Assembly (NCBI GenBank): GCA_004195305.1
Contig: SDWN01000522.1
Coordinates: 1 to 13,040 of the forward strand
Source: Neptunomonas sp.
GTDB lineage: Bacteria > Pseudomonadota > Gammaproteobacteria > Pseudomonadales > Balneatricaceae
Length of the DNA stretch: 13,040 nt
Direction: 5' to 3'
Shown: positions 1-8,168 of the stretch, piece after piece
How positions within the stretch are numbered: the first letter of the stretch is position 1
Layout of the letters: each line of letters opens with the position of its first letter
Notes under the pieces: generated by a model
What the model was told of the DNA's origin: nothing
Seen by the model: the letters and a program-made list of their open reading frames with translations, nothing else
Database searches by the model: none
Made by a program: the position numbers and the translations under genes

Positions 1-19
1 AGATGTGTATAAGAGACAG
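1..19 (+). other. Residual Nextera/Tn5 mosaic-end adapter (library artefact)
   Basis: The first 19 bases read AGATGTGTATAAGAGACAG, identical to the engineered Tn5 mosaic end used in tagmentation libraries. The mosaic end is a laboratory hybrid of the natural outer and inner Tn5 ends, so a natural insertion is very unlikely. No transposase or other transposon sequence follows. Genomic sequence should be taken to begin at base 20. Bases 20-67 contain no recognisable gene or terminator. Confidence 0.96.
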
Positions 20-67
20 GCTGTTCTTTAGTGTCAGCCTTACGCTTGTCTGATGGCTAACAGGCGG

Positions 68-886
68 CTAGCAATCCACGCCCCTGCGATGCGTTTGCAG
101 CGGCATCTCCTGACGCAACTCGGCGACCCGGTGCAGATCAATATCCGCCAACACCACCCCTTCACCTTTATCCTGGCAGCCCAGCACCGCCCCCCAGGGA
201 TCGACAACCATCGAGTGCCCGAAGGTCTCACGACGCCGATTATGGACCCCACCCTGGTTAGCAGCCAGCACATAGCACTGGGTCTCAATCGCTCGGGCGC
301 GCAGCAGCACCTCCCAGTGCGCTACGCCGGTCAGCTGGGTAAAGGCCGCGGGAACGCTGATCAGCTGCGCCCCCTGCTCTACCAGTTTTTGGTACAGATC
401 GGGAAATCGCAGGTCGTAACAGATCGACAGACCTAAGCGTCCGACCGGTGTATCCACCACGACCACGCCAGCGCCGGGTTCGATCTGATCAGACTCCCGA
501 TAACTGCCCTGGCTATCGGCAACATCAACGTCAAACAGATGCACCTTGTCGTAGCGAACCTGCTCGACCCCTTGCGCATCAACAACAAAACAGGCGGCCC
601 GCACCCGCTGGCCATCACTGCTGATCACCGGCACGGATCCAGCAACGACCCAGACCCCATGTGCACGCGCTTGCGTCGCAATGAACTGGCGAATAGGGCC
701 GTCCGGGGATGCCTCCTGGCGACCCCGTTCAAGCAGTGCAGAGGCATCAAAAACGGCGAAGTTTTCCGGCAGCAATACCAGCTTGGCGCCTGCGGCTGCC
801 GCTGCCGAGATCCAATGGCCAGCACGCTCAAGGTTATGCTGCCAATCCGTACCACTGACCATCTGAACCACTGCGATCTGAGTCAT
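68..886 (-). CDS. Carbon-nitrogen hydrolase, Nit/omega-amidase-like
   Basis: A 272-residue protein of the nitrilase superfamily, of the usual length for single-domain Nit amidases. The Glu-Lys-Cys catalytic triad is visible: Glu41 in LPENF, Lys114 in YDKVHLFD and Cys156 in ICYDLRFPDLY. The CYDLRFP version is typical of the Nit1/Nit2/YbeM group, whose members hydrolyse deaminated glutathione or omega-amides; that substrate is inferred by family only. No signal peptide is seen, so the enzyme is probably cytoplasmic. The ATG at 886 is chosen because MTQIAVVQM is the canonical family N-terminus and AGGAGA lies at 897-902, ten bases upstream. An in-frame ATG at 913 overlaps the upstream stop as ATGA and is the alternative, adding nine residues. 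It is the last complete gene of the minus-strand unit. In P. aeruginosa the homologous gene lies between the yhdP homologue and tldD, so tldD may follow off the contig end. Confidence 0.93.
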   Translation of the reverse strand: MTQIAVVQMVSGTDWQHNLERAGHWISAAAAAGAKLVLLPENFAVFDASALLERGRQEASPDGPIRQFIATQARAHGVWVVAGSVPVISSDGQRVRAACFVVDAQGVEQVRYDKVHLFDVDVADSQGSYRESDQIEPGAGVVVVDTPVGRLGLSICYDLRFPDLYQKLVEQGAQLISVPAAFTQLTGVAHWEVLLRARAIETQCYVLAANQGGVHNRRRETFGHSMVVDPWGAVLGCQDKGEGVVLADIDLHRVAELRQEMPLQTHRRGVDC

Positions 887-896
887 ACTGCGCTTA

Positions 897-902
897 TCTC
901 CT
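897..902 (-). promoter_or_regulatory. Ribosome binding site supporting the amidase start at 886
   Basis: On the minus strand AGGAGA is followed by ten bases and the ATG at 886. It lies downstream of the alternative ATG at 913, which has no purine-rich sequence in front of it. This favours the shorter protein, although coupling through the ATGA overlap could allow both starts. Confidence 0.6.
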
Positions 903-909
903 GTCGATA

Positions 910-1575
910 TCATCCGCGAACAACCGAGTTACCCTCGCGTTCGTCGCCTATCGTGGTGGAAGGACCGTGACCCGTTATCACCAGCGCGTCATCATCCAGG
1001 GTATACAGCCGCTCTTTAATCGATTTTTCAATCTGCGCATAATCCCCACCCCAGAGATCGGTACGTCCGATGGAGCCACGAAACAGGGTATCTCCCGCTA
1101 CCAATAACTTGGCCTCTTCAAACCAAAAGCTGGTCGAGCCCGGCGAATGCCCCGGCGTATGTAGTGCCACCCCGCCACAGCATCCCAGATCCTGATCATC
1201 CGCAATCGCCGCATCCGGATCGGGCTGGGGCGTATAGGGCACACCAAACATCTGACACTGCTGCTCAATCATATCCCACAAGAAATTATCCGCGGCATGC
1301 AGATAGATGGGCGCCCCGGTCTTGCTCTTGAGCTCTCCTGCCGCCAATACATGATCGAGATGGGCATGGGTATGATAGATCGCCACCAGCTGCAGATTAT
1401 TAGCCATCAGTTCAGCCAGAATCAGGTCCGCGTCACCGCCCGGATCGATCACGATCGCCTTGCCACTGCGCGTATCACCGAGCAGAGTACAATTGCACTG
1501 CAATGGACCAACAGCAAAGGTTTTATGAAAAAAAGCAGCACGGGGCTGATCTTTCTGTACTGATTTTTGTTGCAC
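910..1575 (-). CDS. Metallo-beta-lactamase-fold hydrolase, YcbL/glyoxalase II-like
   Basis: A 221-residue protein of the metallo-beta-lactamase fold with a complete two-metal site: His70, His72, Asp74 and His75 in THAHLDH, His143 in HTPGHSPG, Asp162 in AGDTLF and His203 in TGHGPST. Length and motif spacing resemble YcbL-type type II glyoxalases, which hydrolyse S-lactoylglutathione or related thioesters. The C-terminal helical substrate domain of classical GloB is absent. The true substrate is unknown. No signal peptide is visible, so it is probably cytoplasmic. The start is placed at a GTG (1575-1573) with GGAGGAG six bases upstream. A longer reading from a GTG at 1638 would add 21 residues outside the family core and lacks a comparable ribosome binding site. 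The gene sits 94 bases after yhdP and its TGA overlaps a possible ATG of the amidase gene. This position is not part of the order I know from Pseudomonas, so it may be a lineage-specific insertion. Confidence 0.9.
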   Translation of the reverse strand: MQQKSVQKDQPRAAFFHKTFAVGPLQCNCTLLGDTRSGKAIVIDPGGDADLILAELMANNLQLVAIYHTHAHLDHVLAAGELKSKTGAPIYLHAADNFLWDMIEQQCQMFGVPYTPQPDPDAAIADDQDLGCCGGVALHTPGHSPGSTSFWFEEAKLLVAGDTLFRGSIGRTDLWGGDYAQIEKSIKERLYTLDDDALVITGHGPSTTIGDEREGNSVVRG

Positions 1576-1581
1576 TCGAAG

Positions 1582-1588
1582 CTCCTCC
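1582..1588 (-). promoter_or_regulatory. Strong Shine-Dalgarno that sets the metallo-hydrolase start
   Basis: On the minus strand GGAGGAG is followed by six bases and a GTG codon at 1575-1573. Match and spacing are close to ideal, which identifies the GTG as the start although an open frame continues upstream to 1638. Confidence 0.82.
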
Positions 1589-1669
1589 AACGGGGGATAA
1601 TATGCAGACCTATAGTTCAGGTTATGATTCCGGGTCACATTGGCTCGGGGATAACCCTAAGCGGCCAGA

Positions 1670-4600
1670 CTAATGATCGATCTCTAGCGATTGCGACTGT
1701 TGCTTAGGTGATTGCAGCAGCGTCATCTGCGGGTTGTCCCAGGAGCCCTCAATGCTATAGCGCACAGAGGTGAATTTACTGAGCTGCTTACCAATCAGCT
1801 TATCAACCAAAAATACAGCCCCCGCAATCTGCGGCGTTGCCAAGAATACCGCTGCCAGAGCAAAATTCTCGGTAATGGGCAGAGTCACCAGCATCCGCTG
1901 GTTCAAGGTCTGCTGGTGCAGATCCAGCGCCCCCTCAAACGCTAGGTCGAAGCTAGGCCCTGTCACCTCCAGGGGTTCAACGGTGGTGGCAACCCCATCA
2001 CTGATTCGATAATGCCCCGATGCTTTATCGAAGCTAATACCGTCCTTGGCCAAATCTGAAAAATCTAAGCTTAACCGGCGCCAGATGGTATTGGTGTTAA
2101 ACAAACTGAAAATCTTCACCACCTGGCTACCGCCGCCAGTATCGAGCACCCGGCCATTGGTCACTTGCAGCTCAGACTCGCCATCTAACGTCTGCCAATT
2201 GAACGCCAGCGGTGAACCCTGCCAGTTAAATTGTCCGCTGAGCAGCGCCGATTCTGTCGCCAATCCCGGCGTCGCACCCCACTCCAGCAACACCTTACCC
2301 AGATCGGTGGTGGTTAATGCCAAATCAGCAACACTACTATGCTGCTGATCTTTGAACTGCCAGTCAATATCTGCCACGACGCCCAGATTACCCACGCTCG
2401 CTTTAAGTGTCTCTATCAGCACCCCATCAGGGCCCGGCTGGAGCCCGAAGTCCCAGCGCCCCAGATCACGCTCGCCGTAACGCAGCGCGGTAATACTGAT
2501 CTGCGCAGCCGGGAGTGAACGCGGGTCAAAACTAAGCAACGAATCCTGACTTGGATCGAAGGGTGCTGCAGAGCGCCCCTTGTCAACGGCAGTCTGTGTT
2601 TCCAGTTGAGGAACGTTAAGATAATCCAAACCAATCTGAGTGACCCCCTGTTTGCTGGGCCATAGCACCCGTCCACGCAGCATAGGGCTGTCGAGCACAA
2701 GCTCCCAACTCTCTGCACCGGGGGTCAACTGCGCCTGCAACTGCTCTACCTGCAACGCACCGAAATCCAGTCGACCAATATCGAGCTGCACCCACTTTAT
2801 GATCTGCGCCGGATCAGTACCCGCGACAGCGAGTCCGGCAGCGCCCGCCGTATCCGGATTTAAAAAAACCTGAGTTATAAACGCCTGCCACGGGGCCACG
2901 GCCAACGTATCTAACTGACCACGAATCCACAGCCCGTCATCACGACTCAGAGCTGCAGACTGGCCACGGCCCAGGACTAGTTCCCCCCCGCTAAACCCGC
3001 GCCCTAAAGGCATCGCAAAATCAAGCTGCTGCGCATAGTGCAGGCGCATATGCGGGGTTTCATCCAGACTGATATCGATTTCCAGCGGCTGTGACTGCTC
3101 GGCCGTTTTCGCAAAAGGCGCGGGCATATTCACTACAACACCCCGCAGTTGACTGTCTATGCGCAGGTTCGAACATCCAGGGATCCCCGCACAGATCTCC
3201 AAGCGGGCCTGATAGGGCGTTTCACCCTGGAGAGTGTGCAGCAGCGGCTGCTGCAACCAGTCTTTCAGCGGCTCCATACTCACCCAACCACCGCCACGGA
3301 CCAGCGTCCTCGGCCCCTCCGGATGATGTTCAGTAACAATATCGGCCTGCAACGGCTGCCCCAGCAAGCTCCCGCTGATGCGGTCGGACGAGAGCCCTTC
3401 ACGCTCGTGATAACGCAATGTCCCGGCTAGCTGGCTAAAATCAACACCGAGGCCTGCGTTGGAGAGCAAACCATCGCTCAGCGATGATTCGATCCTGACC
3501 AGGGAACGCTCCGGATGCTGCAGGTCGATGCCCAGCGCCAACTCGGAATGGCTCACACCATCCAGCTGCCAGGGCCGCAACGCCTCGCCCAGCACCGCCC
3601 GGGTCGGGGCTTGGATCAGGGTGGTGCGAATATCGGCGGCAGGGCCTTCCAATGCCGCCTCGATCTGCAACGATAAACTGTGCGGGGGCAGATAGACCCG
3701 CCCCCGGCTCAGGTCGGTACCCAGCAGCTTACCCTGCGGAATCTCAACCAACAGTTCACTACCCTTGACTAAAATAAACGGGTTGGCCTGAGTTAACTCG
3801 GGCCACTCAGGCTGATACTGCAACGCGGCCTGATCGACATTAAAAAACAGCTGCACGGTCCGCTGTGGCGGGTCCGTTTGCGGATGCAAGGGGGTGTCGA
3901 CGATCACCCCGCCACTACTCACCTGGCCTCCGTTAATGGACTGCTGCAACCAACTAAACAACGGTTTAGAAAATATTTTATCGGGCACAAATAGCGATGC
4001 TAAGGTCGCATCGGCTTGCTCCATACCGATCATCAGCACCAGCCGTCCCGCTTGCTCTGGATGGGATTTAGCGGGCAGATCCAAACTGAAGCGACCATTT
4101 GCGCGCAGCCGCTGATCGTCTATCTGCAGACGCTCACTGGCGACCGTCACGCCTGCGGGACCGACATTCCAGTTCACCACGCCGCGGGCATGATCAAACT
4201 GCCAGCCCTGGCCAAAGAGTTTGGGGAAATTCAGACCGAACCGGTCCGATGAAAAATCGACTCGGCCGCCAGCGGCATTGACCTGCAGCAGACCATCGAC
4301 CCCCTGTAGGCCCGGAGCACCATGCCAGGGTGAGACACCCACCCGATTCAGATCAGCACTGAAGTCAAACGCCACAGGCACGGTATCGGTGGCCATCTGC
4401 CACTCGAAGCGTGGATTGCGCAGTTCGCCGACAGGGTCGAGTCCGGCCAGACGCTGTTTGAAACTGTCCGCGACCAGCGCTGAATCATTGATGATCTGCC
4501 ACAGAGGGGCCAGGACTAACGCGTCGCTGGAAATTAACCACTGCGTTCCCTGCTTGCGCAGCGACAAACGCTGCAAAGGCACGTCTACACCATCGATCTT

Positions 4601-5566
4601 CCCCTGCAGTCCGGTAATCGCCAACTCCCCTTGCTGCAAACCGTCCAATGCCGCATAAAATTGTAACCCTGCGTCGGCGATACTCAGGTGTTTGGTATTT
4701 TGTTGCCAGTCCAGCGAGGGAAGCTCGACCTTGCCTTGCACAACATGCTGCCCATCAGGACGCCAACGCCCCCACACTTCAGCGCCCAGCAGGAATCGCT
4801 GCGGCAGCAGCGCGCTGGCGCTAAACTGGCCCCAAAATTGCTGATCCAGAACCGGCGCATTAAAGTAAAATTCTGAACTAAATCCGGCGTCGCCAGGCAG
4901 ACCGTGGAGCAGCGCCCGCAAGTCAATCGCCTGCTCCTGCCCTAGCCCCAGCTGCCCCTCTAAGGCGTAATTATTGGCTTGATGTTGAAACTTGACATTG
5001 ATCCACTGTGGCGGCAAAGGCTCCTGTTGCTCGAACTGCACCTGTACCAGAGCATTACGAATCTCCAATTCTTGATGCACCAGCAGCGCCTGCAGCAGCG
5101 GTATCAGACCGCCCTGACTATTAGCCGGGGCTTGATTGTTATTGTTGGCGGCTGCCTGGGATGCCCCTGCCAGCTGCCAGCCGTGCTCACGCGAACGATG
5201 AAGTGACAGATCCAACTGATCGATCAGGACCTGACGAAACACGGGCTCTCGCCGCCAGAGCGAACCCAGGGTATCGAACTGCAGCGCCATCCTGCCTACA
5301 TCGATCCGCCGCCCGCCCGCCAGGGTGATCGTTACCGCAGTCGCTTCCAAGCGCGGGGAAAAAGCTATCCAGCTGCCACTCAGCTCGCCCACGCTGATCT
5401 GAAAATGCGGGCTGTTGCTAATCAACTGCTCCAGCTCAGGCTTATACTCCATCAGATTCAACATCAACCAGCGACCCGCTGACAGAGTCGTTGCGAGCAG
5501 CAACACCAGCCCGATAAAACAGACCAGAACCCAGCGTCGCACGTGGTTAAGTGAGCGCATAAACAT
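1670..5566 (-). CDS. yhdP: YhdP family AsmA-like envelope protein (TIGR02099 type)
   Basis: A 1298-residue protein, near the length of E. coli YhdP (about 1266). One N-terminal membrane segment at about residues 12-31, preceded by His-Val-Arg-Arg, anchors it in the inner membrane with the long remainder in the periplasm. The C-terminal third carries the recognisable AsmA/YhdP signature, including IWRRLSLDFSDL, ISFDKASGHY, VTGPSFDLAFEGALDL and SIEGSWDNPQ. In E. coli YhdP acts with TamB and YdbH in moving phospholipids to the outer membrane; the same role is inferred here from family. Residues 137-151 form a low-complexity Ala/Asn/Gln linker with four consecutive Asn. The ATG at 5566 lies six bases after the rng stop and has no clear Shine-Dalgarno, so translation is probably coupled to rng. 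An in-frame ATG two codons later (5560) is equally possible. The reading frame is intact throughout. Confidence 0.95.
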   Translation of the reverse strand: MFMRSLNHVRRWVLVCFIGLVLLLATTLSAGRWLMLNLMEYKPELEQLISNSPHFQISVGELSGSWIAFSPRLEATAVTITLAGGRRIDVGRMALQFDTLGSLWRREPVFRQVLIDQLDLSLHRSREHGWQLAGASQAAANNNNQAPANSQGGLIPLLQALLVHQELEIRNALVQVQFEQQEPLPPQWINVKFQHQANNYALEGQLGLGQEQAIDLRALLHGLPGDAGFSSEFYFNAPVLDQQFWGQFSASALLPQRFLLGAEVWGRWRPDGQHVVQGKVELPSLDWQQNTKHLSIADAGLQFYAALDGLQQGELAITGLQGKIDGVDVPLQRLSLRKQGTQWLISSDALVLAPLWQIINDSALVADSFKQRLAGLDPVGELRNPRFEWQMATDTVPVAFDFSADLNRVGVSPWHGAPGLQGVDGLLQVNAAGGRVDFSSDRFGLNFPKLFGQGWQFDHARGVVNWNVGPAGVTVASERLQIDDQRLRANGRFSLDLPAKSHPEQAGRLVLMIGMEQADATLASLFVPDKIFSKPLFSWLQQSINGGQVSSGGVIVDTPLHPQTDPPQRTVQLFFNVDQAALQYQPEWPELTQANPFILVKGSELLVEIPQGKLLGTDLSRGRVYLPPHSLSLQIEAALEGPAADIRTTLIQAPTRAVLGEALRPWQLDGVSHSELALGIDLQHPERSLVRIESSLSDGLLSNAGLGVDFSQLAGTLRYHEREGLSSDRISGSLLGQPLQADIVTEHHPEGPRTLVRGGGWVSMEPLKDWLQQPLLHTLQGETPYQARLEICAGIPGCSNLRIDSQLRGVVVNMPAPFAKTAEQSQPLEIDISLDETPHMRLHYAQQLDFAMPLGRGFSGGELVLGRGQSAALSRDDGLWIRGQLDTLAVAPWQAFITQVFLNPDTAGAAGLAVAGTDPAQIIKWVQLDIGRLDFGALQVEQLQAQLTPGAESWELVLDSPMLRGRVLWPSKQGVTQIGLDYLNVPQLETQTAVDKGRSAAPFDPSQDSLLSFDPRSLPAAQISITALRYGERDLGRWDFGLQPGPDGVLIETLKASVGNLGVVADIDWQFKDQQHSSVADLALTTTDLGKVLLEWGATPGLATESALLSGQFNWQGSPLAFNWQTLDGESELQVTNGRVLDTGGGSQVVKIFSLFNTNTIWRRLSLDFSDLAKDGISFDKASGHYRISDGVATTVEPLEVTGPSFDLAFEGALDLHQQTLNQRMLVTLPITENFALAAVFLATPQIAGAVFLVDKLIGKQLSKFTSVRYSIEGSWDNPQMTLLQSPKQQSQSLEIDH

Positions 5567-5572
5567 CGTCGG

Positions 5573-7042
5573 CTACCGCAGCACCACGTCAAACTGCTCG
5601 GTGGTATAGAGCGAATCCACTTGGAATCGGATGGTTTTGCCGATGAAGGCTTCGAGCTCTGCGACGTTGCCTGAGTCCTCGTCCTGCAGCCGGTCAACAA
5701 CTGACTGCGACCCAATCACCAGATAGGCGTCCGCATCATAGGCGCGCGCTTCGCGGAGGATCTCCCGGAAGATCTCATAACAGACCGTCTCCGGCGTTTT
5801 GATCATACCGCGTCCCTGGCACTGACAGCAGGGTTCGCATAGTTGCTGCTCCAGACTCTCGCGGCTACGTTTACGGGTCATCTCGACCAACCCCAGCTCC
5901 GAGACCCCGGTTAACTTGCTCTTCACATGATCCTTAGCAAGTACCCGCTCCAGCGTCCGCAGAACCTGGCGACGATGCTCAGGATCCACCATATCGATAA
6001 AATCGATGATGACAATGCCGCCGAGATTTCGCAGGCGTAGCTGCCGACCTATAGAGGTCGCCGCTTCAAGATTGGTTTTGAAGATGGTCTCTTCAAGATT
6101 CCGGTGGCCGACGTAGGCACCGGTATTGACGTCAACAGTGGTCATCGCCTCGGTCTGATCAAAAATCAGATAGCCACCCGATTTCAGCTCCACCTTTCGC
6201 CCCAGCGCCCGCTGGATCTCCTCTTCAACGCTGTACAGATCAAAGATCGGCCGCTCGCCTGGGTAGTGCTCGAGCCGGTCCGAAATTTCCGGTATCAGGC
6301 TTGCGACAAAATCGGCGGCTTTCTGAAAAGTCTCCTTGGAATCGATCCGAATGCGCTCTAGCCCCTGAGAATCCACGTCCCGCAAGGTCCGCATATGCAG
6401 TGGCAGATCCTCATAGATAACCCGCGGTGCCTGCTGACTTTTCATCCGCTCCTGGACCTTGTTCCAAAGCCGCCGCAGGTAGGCAATATCCGCCTCCACA
6501 TCGGCACAACTGGAGCCTTCGGCAGCGGTACGCAAGATAAACCCGCCAGCACTATCTGGATCTGCGGCCAAGGCGTCGCTGACGACGGTTTTGAGTCGCT
6601 GGCGCTCCTCATCGCTCTCGATCCGTTGCGACACGGCGATCTGATCGCGCCCGGGCATAAACACTAGGTAGCGCGACGGGATAGATAGACGGGTGGTCAG
6701 CCGCGCCCCCTTGGTACCAATTGGATCTTTAGTGACCTGCACCACCAGCGACTGACCTTCGCGCAGCAGAGAACCGATTGCAGGCTCCGGAGCTCGCTCT
6801 TCAGTTGCGCAGCCGCCCGGAGTCAGTTCTGCTACATGAATAAAAGCCGCCCGCTCCAGACCTATATCGACAAATGCCGCCTGCATCCCCGGCAGCACCC
6901 TAACGACTTTACCCTGGTAGATATTGCCCACAATGCCTTTACGCTCGGCCCGTTCAATGTAGACCTCCTGCAGCATGCCATTTTCAATCACCGCTACTCG
7001 CGTTTCCATCGGAGTAACGTTAATCAGAATCTCTTCAGCCAT
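5573..7042 (-). CDS. rng: Ribonuclease G
   Basis: A 489-residue protein, the same length as E. coli RNase G, a 5'-end-sensitive endoribonuclease that matures the 16S rRNA 5' end and cleaves some mRNAs. The N-terminus MAEEILINVTP is canonical. An S1 RNA-binding domain begins near residue 38 (IVGNIYQGKV, then PGMQAAFVDIGLERAAFIH). Catalytic, magnesium-binding aspartates are seen at Asp304 in TTVDVNTGAYVG and Asp347 in IVIIDFIDM, equivalent to Asp303 and Asp346 of RNase E. The zinc-link region at 402-408 reads CEPCCQC, with one cysteine more than a simple CxxC motif. There is no long RNase E-type C-terminal scaffold, which separates it from RNase E. AGGA at 7052-7055 stands nine bases before the ATG. 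It lies 48 bases after maf, as in many gammaproteobacteria where maf, rng and yhdP are adjacent. Confidence 0.97.
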   Translation of the reverse strand: MAEEILINVTPMETRVAVIENGMLQEVYIERAERKGIVGNIYQGKVVRVLPGMQAAFVDIGLERAAFIHVAELTPGGCATEERAPEPAIGSLLREGQSLVVQVTKDPIGTKGARLTTRLSIPSRYLVFMPGRDQIAVSQRIESDEERQRLKTVVSDALAADPDSAGGFILRTAAEGSSCADVEADIAYLRRLWNKVQERMKSQQAPRVIYEDLPLHMRTLRDVDSQGLERIRIDSKETFQKAADFVASLIPEISDRLEHYPGERPIFDLYSVEEEIQRALGRKVELKSGGYLIFDQTEAMTTVDVNTGAYVGHRNLEETIFKTNLEAATSIGRQLRLRNLGGIVIIDFIDMVDPEHRRQVLRTLERVLAKDHVKSKLTGVSELGLVEMTRKRSRESLEQQLCEPCCQCQGRGMIKTPETVCYEIFREILREARAYDADAYLVIGSQSVVDRLQDEDSGNVAELEAFIGKTIRFQVDSLYTTEQFDVVLR

Positions 7043-7090
7043 CGCATCGTTTCCTCTCTGTCTCGTTAACGCCAGCCAGCTCAGTTACAC

Positions 7091-7675
7091 TCAGCCCCGC
7101 TGCCAGATTGGCACGCCCAACTGCTGCAACAGCTGCGCGGTCTCCTGCAACGGCAGGCCGACCACGGCCGAGTAGCTACCCTCTATACGTTCGACAAACA
7201 CCGCCCCCAAACCCTGAATTGCATAACTTCCCGCTTTATCCCAGGGCTCTCCCGTTTCCCAATAGTGTTCACATTCACTCCGGCACAGCACTCTGAACAC
7301 CACATCGGTTGAGACCAACAATGATCGCTGCCGTTCCCCCTGCACCAGCGCCACCGCCGTCAGTACCTGATGCCGACGGCCGGACAACATCAGCAGCATC
7401 GCCACGGCATCTTCTTTATTGCCAGGCTTACCCAGAATCTGCTGATCGCAGACCACACTGGTATCACTACCCAGCACCCAAACATCCGCAGCCTCGCTGG
7501 CAACAGCTCGGGCTTTCTCTAAAGCCAGCCGGCTGACATACTCTGCGGGGCGTTCAGCGTCGTGCACGGACTCATCAATATCAGCGCTCTGACAGTCAAA
7601 CCGCACCCCGATCTGAGCGAGCAATTCGCGCCGCCGTGGTGAAGCCGATGCCAGGATCAGTGCCGCTGAGGTCAT
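7091..7675 (-). CDS. maf: Maf-like nucleoside triphosphate pyrophosphatase (YhdE type)
   Basis: A 194-residue Maf/HAM1-superfamily protein, cytoplasmic, predicted to hydrolyse dTTP, UTP and modified pyrimidine nucleotides to the monophosphate. Seen in the sequence: the N-terminal nucleotide-binding motif LASASPRRRELL (residues 8-19), the catalytic-region Asp71 in LGSDTSVV, Lys83 in LGKP, and C-terminal DKAGSYAIQGLG and GSYSAVVGLPL. These last motifs and the location beside mreD and rng match E. coli YhdE rather than the 7-methyl-GTP-specific YceF. The start is put at the ATG at 7675, four bases after the mreD stop, because the family begins directly with this segment. A longer frame from 7747 would add 24 Cys-rich residues inside mreD and is not credible. 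No clear Shine-Dalgarno is present, suggesting translation coupled to mreD. Confidence 0.95.
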   Translation of the reverse strand: MTSAALILASASPRRRELLAQIGVRFDCQSADIDESVHDAERPAEYVSRLALEKARAVASEAADVWVLGSDTSVVCDQQILGKPGNKEDAVAMLLMLSGRRHQVLTAVALVQGERQRSLLVSTDVVFRVLCRSECEHYWETGEPWDKAGSYAIQGLGAVFVERIEGSYSAVVGLPLQETAQLLQQLGVPIWQRG

Positions 7676-7679
7676 CGCG

Positions 7680-8168
7680 TCAACGTACCGACAGCGCACG
7701 ACGAGTGCTACGCAACAACACGAACACCCAGGGCCAGATAAACGCACTAACCAGCGAGGGAAGTAAAAACAGTAGCGAGTCAGAACGCCCTCCCTGTAGC
7801 GATTGGCCCCAGTTCAACAACTGCTGATAGAGCCCCACCATCACCATCACCAGCAGCGCCTGCTGCCACAGCGGGTACATCCTGAAACGCTGATGCAGCG
7901 AGCCGATAATGGCCGCGATCAAGGCCAACGAGAGTGCATGCACCCCCAATAAGCTCCCCTGCAGGATATCCAGCAGCAGCCCGACCATCCAGCCATACCA
8001 AGGCCCCACCCGATGCGGCAACGCCGCAACCCAATAGATCAGCACGAGCGCGGGCCATTGCGGCCGCCCCCACTCGAAGACCTCGGGGAGCGGAATCTCC
8101 GTGAGCATTAATGCCAGCATGAAGCTCAGCAGAATCACCCAGCCACCCCGTGCAGATGACGCAACCAT
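7680..8168 (-). CDS. mreD: Rod shape-determining protein MreD
   Basis: A 162-residue, very hydrophobic inner-membrane protein. About five transmembrane segments can be drawn, including near residues 10-27, 38-50, 57-72, 100-115 and 133-152. The charged, proline-containing stretch after the first segment (LPEVFEWGRPQWP) is typical of gammaproteobacterial MreD. It works with MreC and MreB in the elongasome that directs lateral peptidoglycan synthesis. Its ATG overlaps the mreC stop by one base (TGATG), and GGAGG lies seven bases upstream inside the end of mreC, so it has both its own ribosome binding site and potential for coupling. The stop is four bases before maf. The assignment rests on membrane character, length and position between mreC and maf, since MreD is weakly conserved in sequence. 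Confidence 0.93.
   Translation of the reverse strand: MVASSARGGWVILLSFMLALMLTEIPLPEVFEWGRPQWPALVLIYWVAALPHRVGPWYGWMVGLLLDILQGSLLGVHALSLALIAAIIGSLHQRFRMYPLWQQALLVMVMVGLYQQLLNWGQSLQGGRSDSLLFLLPSLVSAFIWPWVFVLLRSTRRALSVR

Noticed and set aside
1..19. Natural Tn5 or IS50 end
   Set aside because: The sequence is the engineered mosaic end, not a natural outer or inner end, and no transposon genes or target duplication are present.
7676..7747. N-terminal extension of maf into mreD
   Set aside because: The added residues are Cys-rich, overlap mreD coding sequence in another frame and precede the normal Maf N-terminus.
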